This document shows, piece by piece, positions 16,463 through 24,815 of a stretch of 41,203 nucleotides of DNA. A program made the translations under genes and the position numbers. Position 1 is the first letter of the stretch, and the number at the start of each line of letters is the position of its first letter. The stretch lies in the NCBI GenBank assembly GCA_017478805.1, contig JAFVCY010000085.1:1-41203 (forward strand), read 5' to 3'. This DNA is from Clostridia bacterium. Lineage in GTDB: Bacteria > Bacillota > Clostridia > TANB77 > CAG-465. A model generated the notes under the pieces. That model had not been told where the DNA came from and did no database searches. It worked only from the letters and a program-made list of their open reading frames with translations.

Positions 16463-17362
16463 TTATGCCATTTTTTGTAAAAGAGATAAACTATTACCAG
16501 CTTTTAATAACTCTTCAAGCTCATTATCAGGTATCTCTCCTTTTTCAGCTTTTTCAAGAATTTTAAAAGCATCAATTGCTTGACTTAACTTAAAATCATC
16601 AGGCTCTCTAGTTACAACATGTTCCTGAAACCAGTAACCAAGCTTAAATATTGGTTTAAGAAATTTATTATTTCTATCCATCAAAAACATTTCATAGCTT
16701 ATAGAGTAGGCAATAATGAAACTTAATGAAACCATGTACTGCACTTTTAACAGTAAGAATACTGTTAAGATAAATACATATGAAAAGAGTATAAGGAAGA
16801 CTAGCATACTACCACAATTATCTGAAATTCTTGGAGATTTTCTGCAGTTTTCTAGAGTAAGCTCTTTGTTCTCATAATTTGTAAAAATGACTTTATGCTC
16901 TGCACCATGATATTCCCATGTAGATTTTATATTCTTAAAAATCTTTTTTATAATGTATACATATGAAAGAATAGCAAATATAGTATTAATAAGTATAACA
17001 AATAAAATAGCCGAACTCATTTCTATTTGCCTTTCTATATCCATCCTTGAAAGTGCGGTTTCAAGAGAGGCATTTATTAAGACTATGTATATAATAGAAG
17101 GGCTATTTCTCATCATTGCAGTTATACCACGTATAAATGGTGTTTTTGTGAAAAAGTTGTACAAAGCAGTTAATATGGTATAAAAATGTTTCCTTTTTGT
17201 GATAAAATCAGTAAACTTAGACTCTTTTTTTGTATCAGTTATTCCCGAGTTGCTTCTAAGGTAAATTTTAGTTTCACCATCTATAGTTTCAAAAGAAACG
17301 TTATACTTATCTGACCTAAACCGAATACCGTTATTATAGCTATTTCCACCTACATTAATCAT
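16463..17362 (-). CDS. DUF1385 (YqhQ-like) membrane protein
   Basis: A 299-residue membrane protein of the DUF1385 family. The N-terminal GGNSYNNGIRFRS aligns with the family's GGQAVIEGVMMR start, and the middle has the diagnostic Tyr-His-Gly-Ala-Glu-His-Lys followed by Asn-Cys-Gly-Ser where family members carry a Cys-Gly-Thr. Several hydrophobic segments (about residues 78-96, 105-135, 185-230) suggest a polytopic protein. Its biochemical role is not established. Codon 14 is CGG (ATT CGG TTT) inside the aligned N-terminus and must be read in frame, which is good evidence that not every CGG shifts. The ribosome site is AAGGAGG. Confidence 0.85.
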   Translation of the reverse strand: MINVGGNSYNNGIRFRSDKYNVSFETIDGETKIYLRSNSGITDTKKESKFTDFITKRKHFYTILTALYNFFTKTPFIRGITAMMRNSPSIIYIVLINASLETALSRMDIERQIEMSSAILFVILINTIFAILSYVYIIKKIFKNIKSTWEYHGAEHKVIFTNYENKELTLENCRKSPRISDNCGSMLVFLILFSYVFILTVFLLLKVQYMVSLSFIIAYSISYEMFLMDRNNKFLKPIFKLGYWFQEHVVTREPDDFKLSQAIDAFKILEKAEKGEIPDNELEELLKAGNSLSLLQKMA

Positions 17363-17447
17363 ATAAGTTCCTCCTTTTTAGTTACTTAATGTAAAATTAT
17401 GTTAATTTTGTATAAATATTATAGCACCTATAGACATACTAGTCAAA

Positions 17448-17482
17448 TAAAAAGTGACTAAATTTGCATTTAATCACTTTTA
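17448..17482 (-). terminator. Terminator of clpB
   Basis: An interrupted stem of about 13 bp (AAAAGTGA and TCACTTTT at its base) with T-rich tail on the reverse strand. Confidence 0.7.
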
Positions 17483-17485
17483 AGC

Positions 17486-20077
17486 TTAAGATATAACCAA
17501 GTTATCATCTTTTACATCAATACTTACCACTGAATTATCTAATATATTTCCCATAAGTATATTTCTTGCAATCAGTGTTTCAAGCTTTTTCTGAACAAAT
17601 CTTTTAAGTGGTCTTGCACCATATATCATGTCAAATCCACCATCTATTAAATAGTGTTTAGCATTATCAGTAAGAGAAAGAGTTATGTTTTTATCAGATA
17701 ATCTCTTATCTAAGTCTGAAATTATTAAATCAAGAATCTTTGTAATTTCTTCTTTTTGAAGTGGTTTGTAAAATACTATTTCATCAAGTCTATTCAAAAA
17801 TTCAGGTCTAAAACTTTGTTTTAACAAACTATTTACCTCATTTTTGGCTTCATCAGAAATCTCACCACTTTCTGTAATTCCATCTAATATGTAATTTGAA
17901 CCTAAATTAGATGTAAGGATTATAATAGTATTTTTAAAATCAATAGTTCTACCCCCAGAGTCTGTAACTCTACCATCATCTAGAACTTGAAGTAATATGT
18001 TAAATACATCTGGGTGAGCTTTTTCTATTTCGTCAAAAAGTATTACGCTATATGGTTTTCTTCTTACTGCTTCAGTAAGCTGTCCGCCTTCTTCATATCC
18101 AACATATCCAGGAGGTGCACCTATAAGTCTTGATACCGAGAATTTTTCCATATATTCAGACATATCAATTCTAATAATATTATGTTCATCATCAAATAAA
18201 GCTTGTGCTAAACTTTTAGCAAGTTCAGTTTTACCAACTCCAGTAGGACCTAAAAATAGGAAAGAGCCAAGTGGTCTTCTAGGGTCAGCAATTCCTGCTC
18301 TAGACCTAAGTATTGCCTCTGATACTTTTTCAACAGCTTCATTTTGACCAATTACTCTTTTATGTAAGAAATCACTTAAGTTTAGAATTTTTTCTTTTTC
18401 GCCTTCCTTTAATTTTTCTGCAGGTATTTTAGTCCATTTTGAAATTATTTTTGTTATTTCATCTTCAGTAACTTTGTTCCTTAAAAGACCAGCCTCTTTG
18501 TTTTCTTCAGCTAGTTTTTCACTTTCTTCAAGCTGTTTTTGAAGTGTAGGAAGAGTTCCATATTTTAATTCGGCAGCTTTCTTTAAGTCATAATTTCTTT
18601 CAGCTTTCTCAATATCAGAATTTACTTTTTCAATATCTTCGCGAAGTTTTTGAACTTTAGTAATAGCTTCCTTTTCACGCATCCATTTGGCTTTTAACTC
18701 TTCAAATTTATCCTTTAAAGAACTTTTTTCTTCTTTAAGCGCATGTAATCTATCTAGAGATGCTTTGTCATTTTCTTTAGAAAGTGCAGTCTCTTCAATT
18801 TCATATTGCATAATTTTTCTTGAAATTTCGTCAAGTTCTGCTGGCATAGACTGCATTTCTGTTTTTATCATTGCACATGCTTCATCAATTAAATCAATTG
18901 CTTTATCTGGAAGAAATCTATCAGAAATATATCTATGTGATAGGGTAGAGGCAGCAATGATTGCACTATCAGATATTTTTACACCATGATATACTTCGTA
19001 TCTTTCTTTTAAACCACGAAGAATTGTGATTGTATCTTCTACTGTTGGTTCGTCAACAGTAACTGGCTGAAAACGTCTCTCTAGTGCTTGGTCTTTTTCT
19101 ATATATTTTCTATATTCATCAAGAGTAGTTGCACCAATACAGTGAAGCTCTCCACGTGCTAGCATTGGTTTTAAAATATTTCCTGCATCCATAGCACCAT
19201 CAGTTTTTCCTGCACCAACTATTGTATGAATTTCATCTATGAAAAGAATAATTTTTCCTTCAGATTTCTTTATCTCATTAAGTACAGCTTTTAATCTTTC
19301 TTCAAACTCTCCTCTGTATTTAGCACCTGCAACAAGAGAGCTCATATCAAGAGAGAATATAGTTCTATCTTTAAGACTTTCAGGTACGTCGCCTTTTACA
19401 ATTCTTAAAGCCAATCCTTCAGCAATAGCTGTTTTACCAACACCAGGTTCACCGATTAAACATGGATTGTTTTTGGTTTTTCTAGAAAGTATTCTAATGG
19501 CGTTCCTTATTTCATTATCTCTGCCAATTACTGGGTCAAGTTTTTGATGTCTTGCCATTTCTGTTAAATTTTGTCCATATTTTTTTAGTGCGTCATATGT
19601 CTCTTCTGGAGAATCTGAAGTCACTCTAGTATTTCCTCTAACAGCTGAAAGTTCCTTTAAAAAGCTATTTTTAGTTATACCAAAATCTTTAAAAAGTTCT
19701 TTTAAATATCTATTTGGATTTTCTAAAAGTGCTATCATGATGTGCTCTACAGATACAAAGTCATCTTTCATATTTTTGGCTATTTCTTCTGCTTTAGTAA
19801 GGGAGGATATTGCATCTTGCGCCATATACACAGAATCTACTTTTTGAGCACTTGAGGTTACTGATGGCATTGAATCTATTTTTTGTTTTAATTTATCTGA
19901 AAATTCAGATGCATCAGTTATTTTCTTTAGTAGCTGAAATATAAGGCTATCGTCTAAAGTAATTAAACTATACAAAAGATGCTCTTGTTCAATCTGGGCA
20001 TTTCCATTTTTATTACATAAATCTTGTGCATTTTGAATTGTTTCTAATGATTTTTTAGTAAATTTTTCTAAGTTCAT
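17486..20077 (-). CDS. clpB: ATP-dependent chaperone ClpB (Hsp100)
   Basis: ClpB is a hexameric AAA+ disaggregase that threads aggregated proteins through its pore together with DnaK-DnaJ-GrpE. The 863-residue length is standard. It has an N-terminal Clp repeat domain (1-145), the first AAA+ domain with GEPGVGKTA near residue 200, a long coiled-coil middle domain (about 400-525, which separates ClpB from ClpC), and the second AAA+ domain with GPTGVGKTE near 600. The ATG at 20077 fits AAGGAAGTGAT; a GTG three codons upstream is the longest frame. Regulation by HrcA is indicated by the CIRCE element upstream. No in-frame CGG was found. Confidence 0.97.
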   Translation of the reverse strand: MNLEKFTKKSLETIQNAQDLCNKNGNAQIEQEHLLYSLITLDDSLIFQLLKKITDASEFSDKLKQKIDSMPSVTSSAQKVDSVYMAQDAISSLTKAEEIAKNMKDDFVSVEHIMIALLENPNRYLKELFKDFGITKNSFLKELSAVRGNTRVTSDSPEETYDALKKYGQNLTEMARHQKLDPVIGRDNEIRNAIRILSRKTKNNPCLIGEPGVGKTAIAEGLALRIVKGDVPESLKDRTIFSLDMSSLVAGAKYRGEFEERLKAVLNEIKKSEGKIILFIDEIHTIVGAGKTDGAMDAGNILKPMLARGELHCIGATTLDEYRKYIEKDQALERRFQPVTVDEPTVEDTITILRGLKERYEVYHGVKISDSAIIAASTLSHRYISDRFLPDKAIDLIDEACAMIKTEMQSMPAELDEISRKIMQYEIEETALSKENDKASLDRLHALKEEKSSLKDKFEELKAKWMREKEAITKVQKLREDIEKVNSDIEKAERNYDLKKAAELKYGTLPTLQKQLEESEKLAEENKEAGLLRNKVTEDEITKIISKWTKIPAEKLKEGEKEKILNLSDFLHKRVIGQNEAVEKVSEAILRSRAGIADPRRPLGSFLFLGPTGVGKTELAKSLAQALFDDEHNIIRIDMSEYMEKFSVSRLIGAPPGYVGYEEGGQLTEAVRRKPYSVILFDEIEKAHPDVFNILLQVLDDGRVTDSGGRTIDFKNTIIILTSNLGSNYILDGITESGEISDEAKNEVNSLLKQSFRPEFLNRLDEIVFYKPLQKEEITKILDLIISDLDKRLSDKNITLSLTDNAKHYLIDGGFDMIYGARPLKRFVQKKLETLIARNILMGNILDNSVVSIDVKDDNLVIS

Positions 20078-20103
20078 TTTAATCACTTCCTTTTACATAT
20101 ATT

Positions 20104-20132
20104 ATTATACTGCAATATGTTTAGATATGCAA
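20104..20132 (-). promoter_or_regulatory. Promoter of clpB
   Basis: TTGCAT, 17 bp, TATAAT on the reverse strand, lying between CIRCE and the clpB start. Confidence 0.7.
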
Positions 20133-20149
20133 TAAAAATAATAATAAAG

Positions 20150-20176
20150 TTAGCACTCTTAAAAATAGAGTGCTAA
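20150..20176. promoter_or_regulatory. CIRCE operator (HrcA site) upstream of clpB
   Basis: Exact TTAGCACTC-N9-GAGTGCTAA. An extra right half-site GAGTGCTAA sits at 20205-20213. HrcA represses heat-shock genes through this element. Confidence 0.95.
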
Positions 20177-20246
20177 AAATTGCTAATATATCAATTAAAA
20201 GTTAGAGTGCTAAAATTTTATGTAATAACTATTTAGATAAAAGAAA

Positions 20247-20278
20247 ATAGCGCCTGCAAATTATTTGCTTGGCGCTAT
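20247..20278 (-). terminator. Terminator of the 96-aa gene
   Basis: ATAGCGCC pairs with GGCGCTAT, extended by an inner GCAAAT/TTTGC stem; TTTTCTTTT follows on the reverse strand. Confidence 0.75.
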
Positions 20279-20294
20279 ACAAAGAAAAAGAAGA

Positions 20295-20585
20295 TTATGC
20301 AAGGAGAGCTTTTGCCTTATCTGACAAGTCTGAAAATTTCATGCAGAAAAGCCTCTCATCGTTTTTTGGGTCTCCTCTTGAGATAAAGGAGAAGTCGCCT
20401 TCAGCGTTTTTAACCAGGGAGGAAAGGGGTACAACAAGTACCTCTTCATCAGTTAGTAAATCGCTGCAAGAGCACTGCTTGCCGTAAAAGCAGCTACCTG
20501 ACTTTATTCCGCGTACCCATGTCGCAAAAACTATTTCTCCTTTAGAGTCATATTCTTCTACGAACAAATCTATTAACTTACTCAT
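20295..20585 (-). CDS. Hypothetical protein, 96 aa, cysteine-containing
   Basis: Not recognised. ATG 20585 has AAAGGA upstream. Cysteines in Gly-Ser-Cys-Phe and Gln-Cys-Ser-Cys-Ser (about residues 32-41), plus one near residue 81, could bind metal. The rest is acidic and strand-rich, with no membrane helix. The gene has its own full consensus promoter and terminator, and its codon composition is less AT-biased than the neighbours, with more GC-ending codons. Independent unit; function unknown. Confidence 0.7.
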   Translation of the reverse strand: MSKLIDLFVEEYDSKGEIVFATWVRGIKSGSCFYGKQCSCSDLLTDEEVLVVPLSSLVKNAEGDFSFISRGDPKNDERLFCMKFSDLSDKAKALLA

Positions 20586-20642
20586 AGTTAATCCTTTCCA
20601 TGCGAGGAAAAATCCTCTATTTTTTTAATACTTACAACATAT

Positions 20643-20671
20643 ATTATATCATGCTTTCTAAATTATGTCAA
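20643..20671 (-). promoter_or_regulatory. Consensus promoter of the 96-aa gene
   Basis: TTGACA, 17 bp, TATAAT on the reverse strand. Confidence 0.8.
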
Positions 20672-20682
20672 CATGAATTTAG

Positions 20683-20718
20683 GAAAAATAAAATGTAAAG
20701 CAAAATTTGCTTTACATT
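20683..20718 (-). terminator. Terminator of the three-gene reverse unit
   Basis: AATGTAAAGCAAA pairs with TTTGCTTTACATT; on the reverse strand a TTTTATTTTT run follows. Confidence 0.8.
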
Positions 20719-20742
20719 AAAATTATATAAATTGATAATAAA

Positions 20743-20997
20743 TTAATCCCAATCAAGCTGTTCTTCATATACTAATTTTGTTGCAAGTCCATTTATATAT
20801 GTCGATTTTTTACATAAATTGCAAACGATGTTTAAACTTGTTATTAAGTTACGATTAGTTGTTTCAGAAAGCATAGTGGTTGTAGTAACAGTATATGTGG
20901 AGTCAGTTTGATGTAGTCTGTAACAGTTACATTTTGGCATAATACCAAAATCTGATAACAAATTGTAGTATTTTACATAAAAGTATTCTCTTGCCAT
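20743..20997 (-). CDS. Hypothetical protein with Cys pairs, 84 aa
   Basis: Not recognised. Two cysteine pairs, Cys-Asn-Cys near residue 23 and Cys-Asn-Leu-Cys near residue 60, may form a zinc site, and a Thr-rich strand (TVTTTT) lies between. The C-terminus is acidic (QLDWD). The ATG has AAAGGA upstream. It is the last gene of a probable three-gene unit with the HD protein (37 bp upstream) and the 134-aa protein. Confidence 0.7.
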   Translation of the reverse strand: MAREYFYVKYYNLLSDFGIMPKCNCYRLHQTDSTYTVTTTTMLSETTNRNLITSLNIVCNLCKKSTYINGLATKLVYEEQLDWD

Positions 20998-21034
20998 AAT
21001 ATATTATCCTTTCTTCATTAGTAGTGGTGTCATA

Positions 21035-21670
21035 CTATTTTATTGATATATCGTTTTGAAGAATGTAGTTAGAAAGACTCATAAAGTTTTTATCAAAGCC
21101 ATATCTTTCCTGATCATATTTAAGCCACATTTCAGACCAGGACATGCCACTATCAAGAAGCTTTTTTACTTTCTCATCAGATGCAGTAGAGTTATTTTCT
21201 TGATTCCTCAAATCTACAGCATGCTTTTCATCATAAAGTTTAACTTGGAGGTCACATTCCATTTTATCGCAGTAAAAAGCAAAAATAGCTTCTTTAGTTT
21301 TTCTCTCATCAAACTCAAATATTATCTCCTCAAGATAGTCTCCAAGCTTTAAAGGCTCAAGTATTTTGGTAACTGCTGCGTGTCCTCTTTCTTTCTTTTC
21401 TTCAGCTGATATTTCAAAATGCGTTAAATCGCCTATAACAGTTTCTTCAAGCTCGTGGATAGCAAGCATAAGAATTACTTTATATAAGTCAATATCATAG
21501 TTAAATTCAGAAAACATAGCAATTGCAAGCATCTCTGTACCATATACGTGTTCTGCAACGCTTTCAATTCTTTCAAGTTGAACGTTCCAATCAAGGTATC
21601 CTTTGCGAATAACATTTTTAAGTTTGTTACATAGAACATAGAAATTTACCACCTTAGATTCTTTAGACAT
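21035..21670 (-). CDS. HD-domain hydrolase related to YfbR/HDDC2 5'-nucleotidases
   Basis: A 211-residue HD-superfamily protein. The pattern matches YfbR-type phosphohydrolases, which remove phosphate from deoxynucleoside monophosphates: Ser-Val-Ala-Glu-His (His41), then His72-Glu73 with Glu76 and Gly-Asp81-Leu-Thr in the order of the family's HDxxE...GD. The central Asp is replaced by Glu, a conservative change that may alter metal binding. A further acidic/Asp-Lys segment (CDKMECDLQ, about 134-142) would supply the last metal ligand. The start has AAAGGATGAT upstream. Located in a unit with two unknown genes; substrate unknown. Confidence 0.75.
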   Translation of the reverse strand: MSKESKVVNFYVLCNKLKNVIRKGYLDWNVQLERIESVAEHVYGTEMLAIAMFSEFNYDIDLYKVILMLAIHELEETVIGDLTHFEISAEEKKERGHAAVTKILEPLKLGDYLEEIIFEFDERKTKEAIFAFYCDKMECDLQVKLYDEKHAVDLRNQENNSTASDEKVKKLLDSGMSWSEMWLKYDQERYGFDKNFMSLSNYILQNDISIK

Positions 21671-21741
21671 AGCATATCATCCTTTCAAAATATTAATCAA
21701 AACGTAAAGCTATGAGGAAGGAGTTCATTACTAGTTAGCTT

Positions 21742-22146
21742 TTAACTAATTAGCATATTTGTACTGCAAACTGAAATACCTAAATCATTAAGATTTACAT
21801 CGTTATATTCAGCCATTTTATTTGACTTTATTGCAGGAATGTAGTATAAATCCTGTTTGCTTTTTATTAAATTGAGTGATGAACATATTTCTTTGTAAAA
21901 TTCTGGAGTTAAAGAAATACTAGCTTCTGGTGAAAAGTATGTATTTAAGCAAGTTACTTGACGTTTGCTTAATACTTCAAACATAACTTCATCCAAGTGG
22001 TCAAGCATTACTTCTGCACAGGACTTATCTGTAATGGGGAGAATGCTCCTTATTATCTTGTAACGCGTATAAAGAAAATCGTCAGGATAGTTTTCACTGT
22101 CAATAAATAACCTTTTAGCTTTAATTAAAACAGTATCTTTTTTCAT
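21742..22146 (-). CDS. Hypothetical protein, 134 aa
   Basis: Not recognised. ATG 22146 is preceded by GGAGGTAAT; the longer open frame begins seven codons upstream at a site without support. A helical, charged protein with Cys residues near 44, 67, 83 and 127. It heads a reverse unit with the HD protein (71 bp downstream) and an 84-aa Cys-containing protein. Its promoter carries the TTTACAT/ATGTCAA dyad shared with two other genes in this window. Confidence 0.7.
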   Translation of the reverse strand: MKKDTVLIKAKRLFIDSENYPDDFLYTRYKIIRSILPITDKSCAEVMLDHLDEVMFEVLSKRQVTCLNTYFSPEASISLTPEFYKEICSSLNLIKSKQDLYYIPAIKSNKMAEYNDVNLNDLGISVCSTNMLIS

Positions 22147-22192
22147 GATTATTACCTCCATAATCATTTAGTTTTTATGATTAACGAAGTAA

Positions 22193-22221
22193 ATTATAAC
22201 AAAATTTACATAAAATGTCAA
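22193..22221 (-). promoter_or_regulatory. Consensus promoter with overlapping dyad
   Basis: TTGACA, 17 bp, TATAAT on the reverse strand. The dyad TTTACATAAAATGTCAA (22205-22221) covers the -35 and part of the spacer. The remaining spacer to nrnA holds polypyrimidine tracts (22228-22270). Confidence 0.75.
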
Positions 22222-22393
22222 TATAATTTTTTTCTTTTGTTTCCTTTTGTTTTTCTTTTGGTTTTTATTAATTTATTTAAGAGCAAAATAGATTCTAGCA
22301 TATACTAATAATATTTCTAGTTCACAATTCTTGTCTTTGTTCTTATATTTATAAAAATATAGCCATGTACTAGTATTTATTTGCATTTGGTTA

Positions 22394-22422
22394 TTGCATA
22401 AAAAAAATATTAATGGTATAAT
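22394..22422 (+). promoter_or_regulatory. Promoter of nrnA-truB
   Basis: TTGCAT, 17 bp, TATAAT, 26 bp before the nrnA start. Confidence 0.75.
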
Positions 22423-22448
22423 TTAAAATGCTAAAGTGGAGGTATTTT

Positions 22449-23402
22449 ATGTGGGAGTTTAGAAGAGCTAAAAAACTAATTAATATGTCAAATAAAATAT
22501 ATATTGTTGCACATACCAATCCAGATGGAGATGCAATTGGTAGCATACTTGCTATGTATCTAGCATTAAAGACATTAAACAAAGATGTACATGTAATAAT
22601 ACCATCATACTCAAAAACATTTAGTTTCCTTGAGCATCTAGATGAAGGAATAGATAAAGTAGAGGAAGATTCTTACGACTTACTTATAGCTTTTGATTCA
22701 AGTGATAGGACTAGACTTGCAATTTCAGAAGAGGACTTTTCAAAGGCTAAAAAGGTACTTATGATAGACCATCATAGGGAAAAAGACAGGTATGGAGATG
22801 TTTGCGTTATAAATGCTGGAAAGCCTGCTGTATGTGAGCTACTGTTTGATTTCTTGAACTATATGAAAATAAAGATAACGAGAGAAATTGCAACATATCT
22901 TTATGTTGGTATAATAACAGACACAGGAAGTCTAAGCTATTCAAATACGACCACAGATACTTTTAAAGCCGTTTCAAAACTAATATCTACAGGAATCAAT
23001 TTTTCAGAAATAATGTATAACATCAATAATTCGATGACGGAATCTAAGCTTAAACTCATTGCTTATGCTATTGATAGGATGGAAGTATATGAGGGGGGAA
23101 AGATAAGATTTGCGTATGTAGATTATGAGACAATAAAGAGTCTTGGAGTAGATGAAGAAGATGCGGAAGGAATAACAAATTATCTAAGAAGTGTAAAAGG
23201 CACAGATGTAGCAATATATGTAAGAGGAAAAAGTGATGGAAGCCTAAAAGTTTCACTTAGGGCTTCAGAAAGAGTAGATGTATCTGAAGTTGCTATAAAA
23301 TTTGGTGGCGGAGGCCATAAAAGAGCGGCAGGATATACAATGAAGGAAGAATTTGATATAGGAAAGAAAGTAGTAATAGAAGAATTTAAAAAGTTAGTAT
23401 AA
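22449..23402 (+). CDS. nrnA: DHH-family phosphoesterase NrnA (oligoribonuclease / pAp phosphatase)
   Basis: Degrades 2-5 nt RNA fragments and dephosphorylates pAp, the by-product of sulfate assimilation and acyl-carrier maturation. Motifs: His-Thr-Asn-Pro-Asp-Gly-Asp-Ala near residue 27, an Asp-Ser-Ser-Asp motif near 83, the DHH signature (Asp-His-His-Arg) near 109, and the DHHA1 motif GGGGHKRAAG near 290. The 317-residue length is usual. ATG 22449 has GGAGG upstream; the longer frame begins 7 codons earlier. truB follows after 15 bp, the typical nrnA-truB order of the Firmicute rbfA region, though infB and rbfA are not here. Confidence 0.93.
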   Translation: MWEFRRAKKLINMSNKIYIVAHTNPDGDAIGSILAMYLALKTLNKDVHVIIPSYSKTFSFLEHLDEGIDKVEEDSYDLLIAFDSSDRTRLAISEEDFSKAKKVLMIDHHREKDRYGDVCVINAGKPAVCELLFDFLNYMKIKITREIATYLYVGIITDTGSLSYSNTTTDTFKAVSKLISTGINFSEIMYNINNSMTESKLKLIAYAIDRMEVYEGGKIRFAYVDYETIKSLGVDEEDAEGITNYLRSVKGTDVAIYVRGKSDGSLKVSLRASERVDVSEVAIKFGGGGHKRAAGYTMKEEFDIGKKVVIEEFKKLV

Positions 23403-23417
23403 AGAAGGTGCAAAAAA

Positions 23418-24296
23418 ATGAATAAGGTGCTATCTTCAGGGGTTATTTTGATTGATAAGCCGGCTGGAATAACATCACACGATGTAGTAGATGTAATAAG
23501 AAAAATATTTAAAGGTTATAAAGTAGGACATACAGGAACGCTGGATCCAATAGCAACTGGGCTTTTAAATATATGTGTTGGGGATGCAACAAAGCTTTCG
23601 GATGAGCTTACTTATGAGGATAAAAAGTATGAAGTTAAAATGTTACTTGGAGTTGAAACTGATACTTATGATATAACTGGAAGGATAATGTTTGCTTCAG
23701 TAGTAGATAAAGATGAAATATACATAAAGGAGAGAATAAAAAGGTTTATTGGTAAGCAGATGCAAGTTCCACCAATGTATAGCGCTATAAAAGTTGAGGG
23801 AAAAAGAGCGTATCAAGTTGCGCGTGAAGGAGGAACTTTAGAGCTAAAGCCTAGGGAAATAGAAATATATGACATAGATAATATTGAAGTGGACTTGAAA
23901 AATAAAGAAGTAAGCTTTGATGTGCACTGCTCAAAAGGAACATATATTAGGTCACTCGTAAATGACATAGGTAAAAAGATAGGCTGCGGGGCTACAATGA
24001 TTGAGCTAAGAAGAGTAAAATGTGGAAAGTTTGATATTAAAGGAAGCGTTGAGCTTGCAGAGTTTGTAAAGCTTTCTACTGAAGAAATGAATAAAAGGAT
24101 AATTAGAATTGAGGATTGCTATAAAGAATCAAAGGCAGTTAATTTAGATGATAAGGATTTGTCAAAGTTCTTAAATGGAGTAAAGCTTGAATGCACATCA
24201 ACTCAAAAGATTGTTAGAGTGTATAACTCAAAAAAATTTATAGGCCTTGGAAAAGTAGAAGATAATATTTTAAAGAGGTATATAGTCGAAGAGTAA
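23418..24296 (+). CDS. truB: tRNA pseudouridine-55 synthase TruB
   Basis: Makes the universal pseudouridine 55 in the T loop of tRNAs. The N-terminal IDKPAGITSHDVV and the catalytic motif GHTGTLDPIATGLL (nucleophile Asp in Thr-Leu-Asp-Pro, near residue 43) are diagnostic; KGTYIRSLVNDIG follows near 175. The 292-residue length is normal. It overlaps nothing and follows nrnA closely, so both are probably one transcript. Ribosome site AAGAAGGTG. Confidence 0.95.
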   Translation: MNKVLSSGVILIDKPAGITSHDVVDVIRKIFKGYKVGHTGTLDPIATGLLNICVGDATKLSDELTYEDKKYEVKMLLGVETDTYDITGRIMFASVVDKDEIYIKERIKRFIGKQMQVPPMYSAIKVEGKRAYQVAREGGTLELKPREIEIYDIDNIEVDLKNKEVSFDVHCSKGTYIRSLVNDIGKKIGCGATMIELRRVKCGKFDIKGSVELAEFVKLSTEEMNKRIIRIEDCYKESKAVNLDDKDLSKFLNGVKLECTSTQKIVRVYNSKKFIGLGKVEDNILKRYIVEE

Positions 24297-24317
24297 ATAT
24301 AATTTGGAGGTAGATTT

Positions 24318-24797
24318 ATGAAAGAAAAAAAAGGAATATCAATGGTAGCATTAGTAATAACAATAGCTGTTATAATTATAATTTCGTCAACAGCTATATT
24401 CGAATACAAAAATGTTATTGAAAAGGCTAGAAAAAGGGATTTGGCAACAGATTTTTATGCAATGCAGCAAGCAATTGATGATTATGAGTTTATACATGGC
24501 TCACTTCCACTTTCATCAGAAGTATACATATCTGTTCCAGCAGTAGCTTCGGAGCAGTTTGCAAGTGAACCAGGGTATTCGACTGGAAAATTAGATGTGT
24601 ACTATGTTGACTATAACAAGCTAAATACCGAAAAACTAGCACGTGGTATGCAGCAAAATGGAATAGATGACAGATACGTATACTCTAAATGGACAGATAA
24701 GCTTTACTATCTTCAAGGTGAGACTGTAGGAGGAACAACATATTACACATTAAATAACGAGCTATATTCTTTACTTGAGATAAGAACGGTAAAATAA
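24318..24797 (+). CDS. Pseudopilin-like exported protein, small
   Basis: A 159-residue protein with a type IV prepilin-like N-terminus: short basic leader, Gly before the cleavage point (Lys-Lys-Gly-Ile-Ser-Met), then a 20-residue hydrophobic helix. The usual Glu at position +5 is Ala here, as in many clostridial GITLIALVVT-type proteins, so assembly into a fibre is uncertain. The globular part has a Phe-Tyr-Ala-Met-Gln-Gln-Ala helix and a beta domain. It is followed by a larger sister gene. No prepilin peptidase, ATPase or platform gene is in this window. Ribosome site GGAGG. Confidence 0.8.
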   Translation: MKEKKGISMVALVITIAVIIIISSTAIFEYKNVIEKARKRDLATDFYAMQQAIDDYEFIHGSLPLSSEVYISVPAVASEQFASEPGYSTGKLDVYYVDYNKLNTEKLARGMQQNGIDDRYVYSKWTDKLYYLQGETVGGTTYYTLNNELYSLLEIRTVK

Positions 24798-24815
24798 GTT
24801 TATAAGGGGGCAAGT

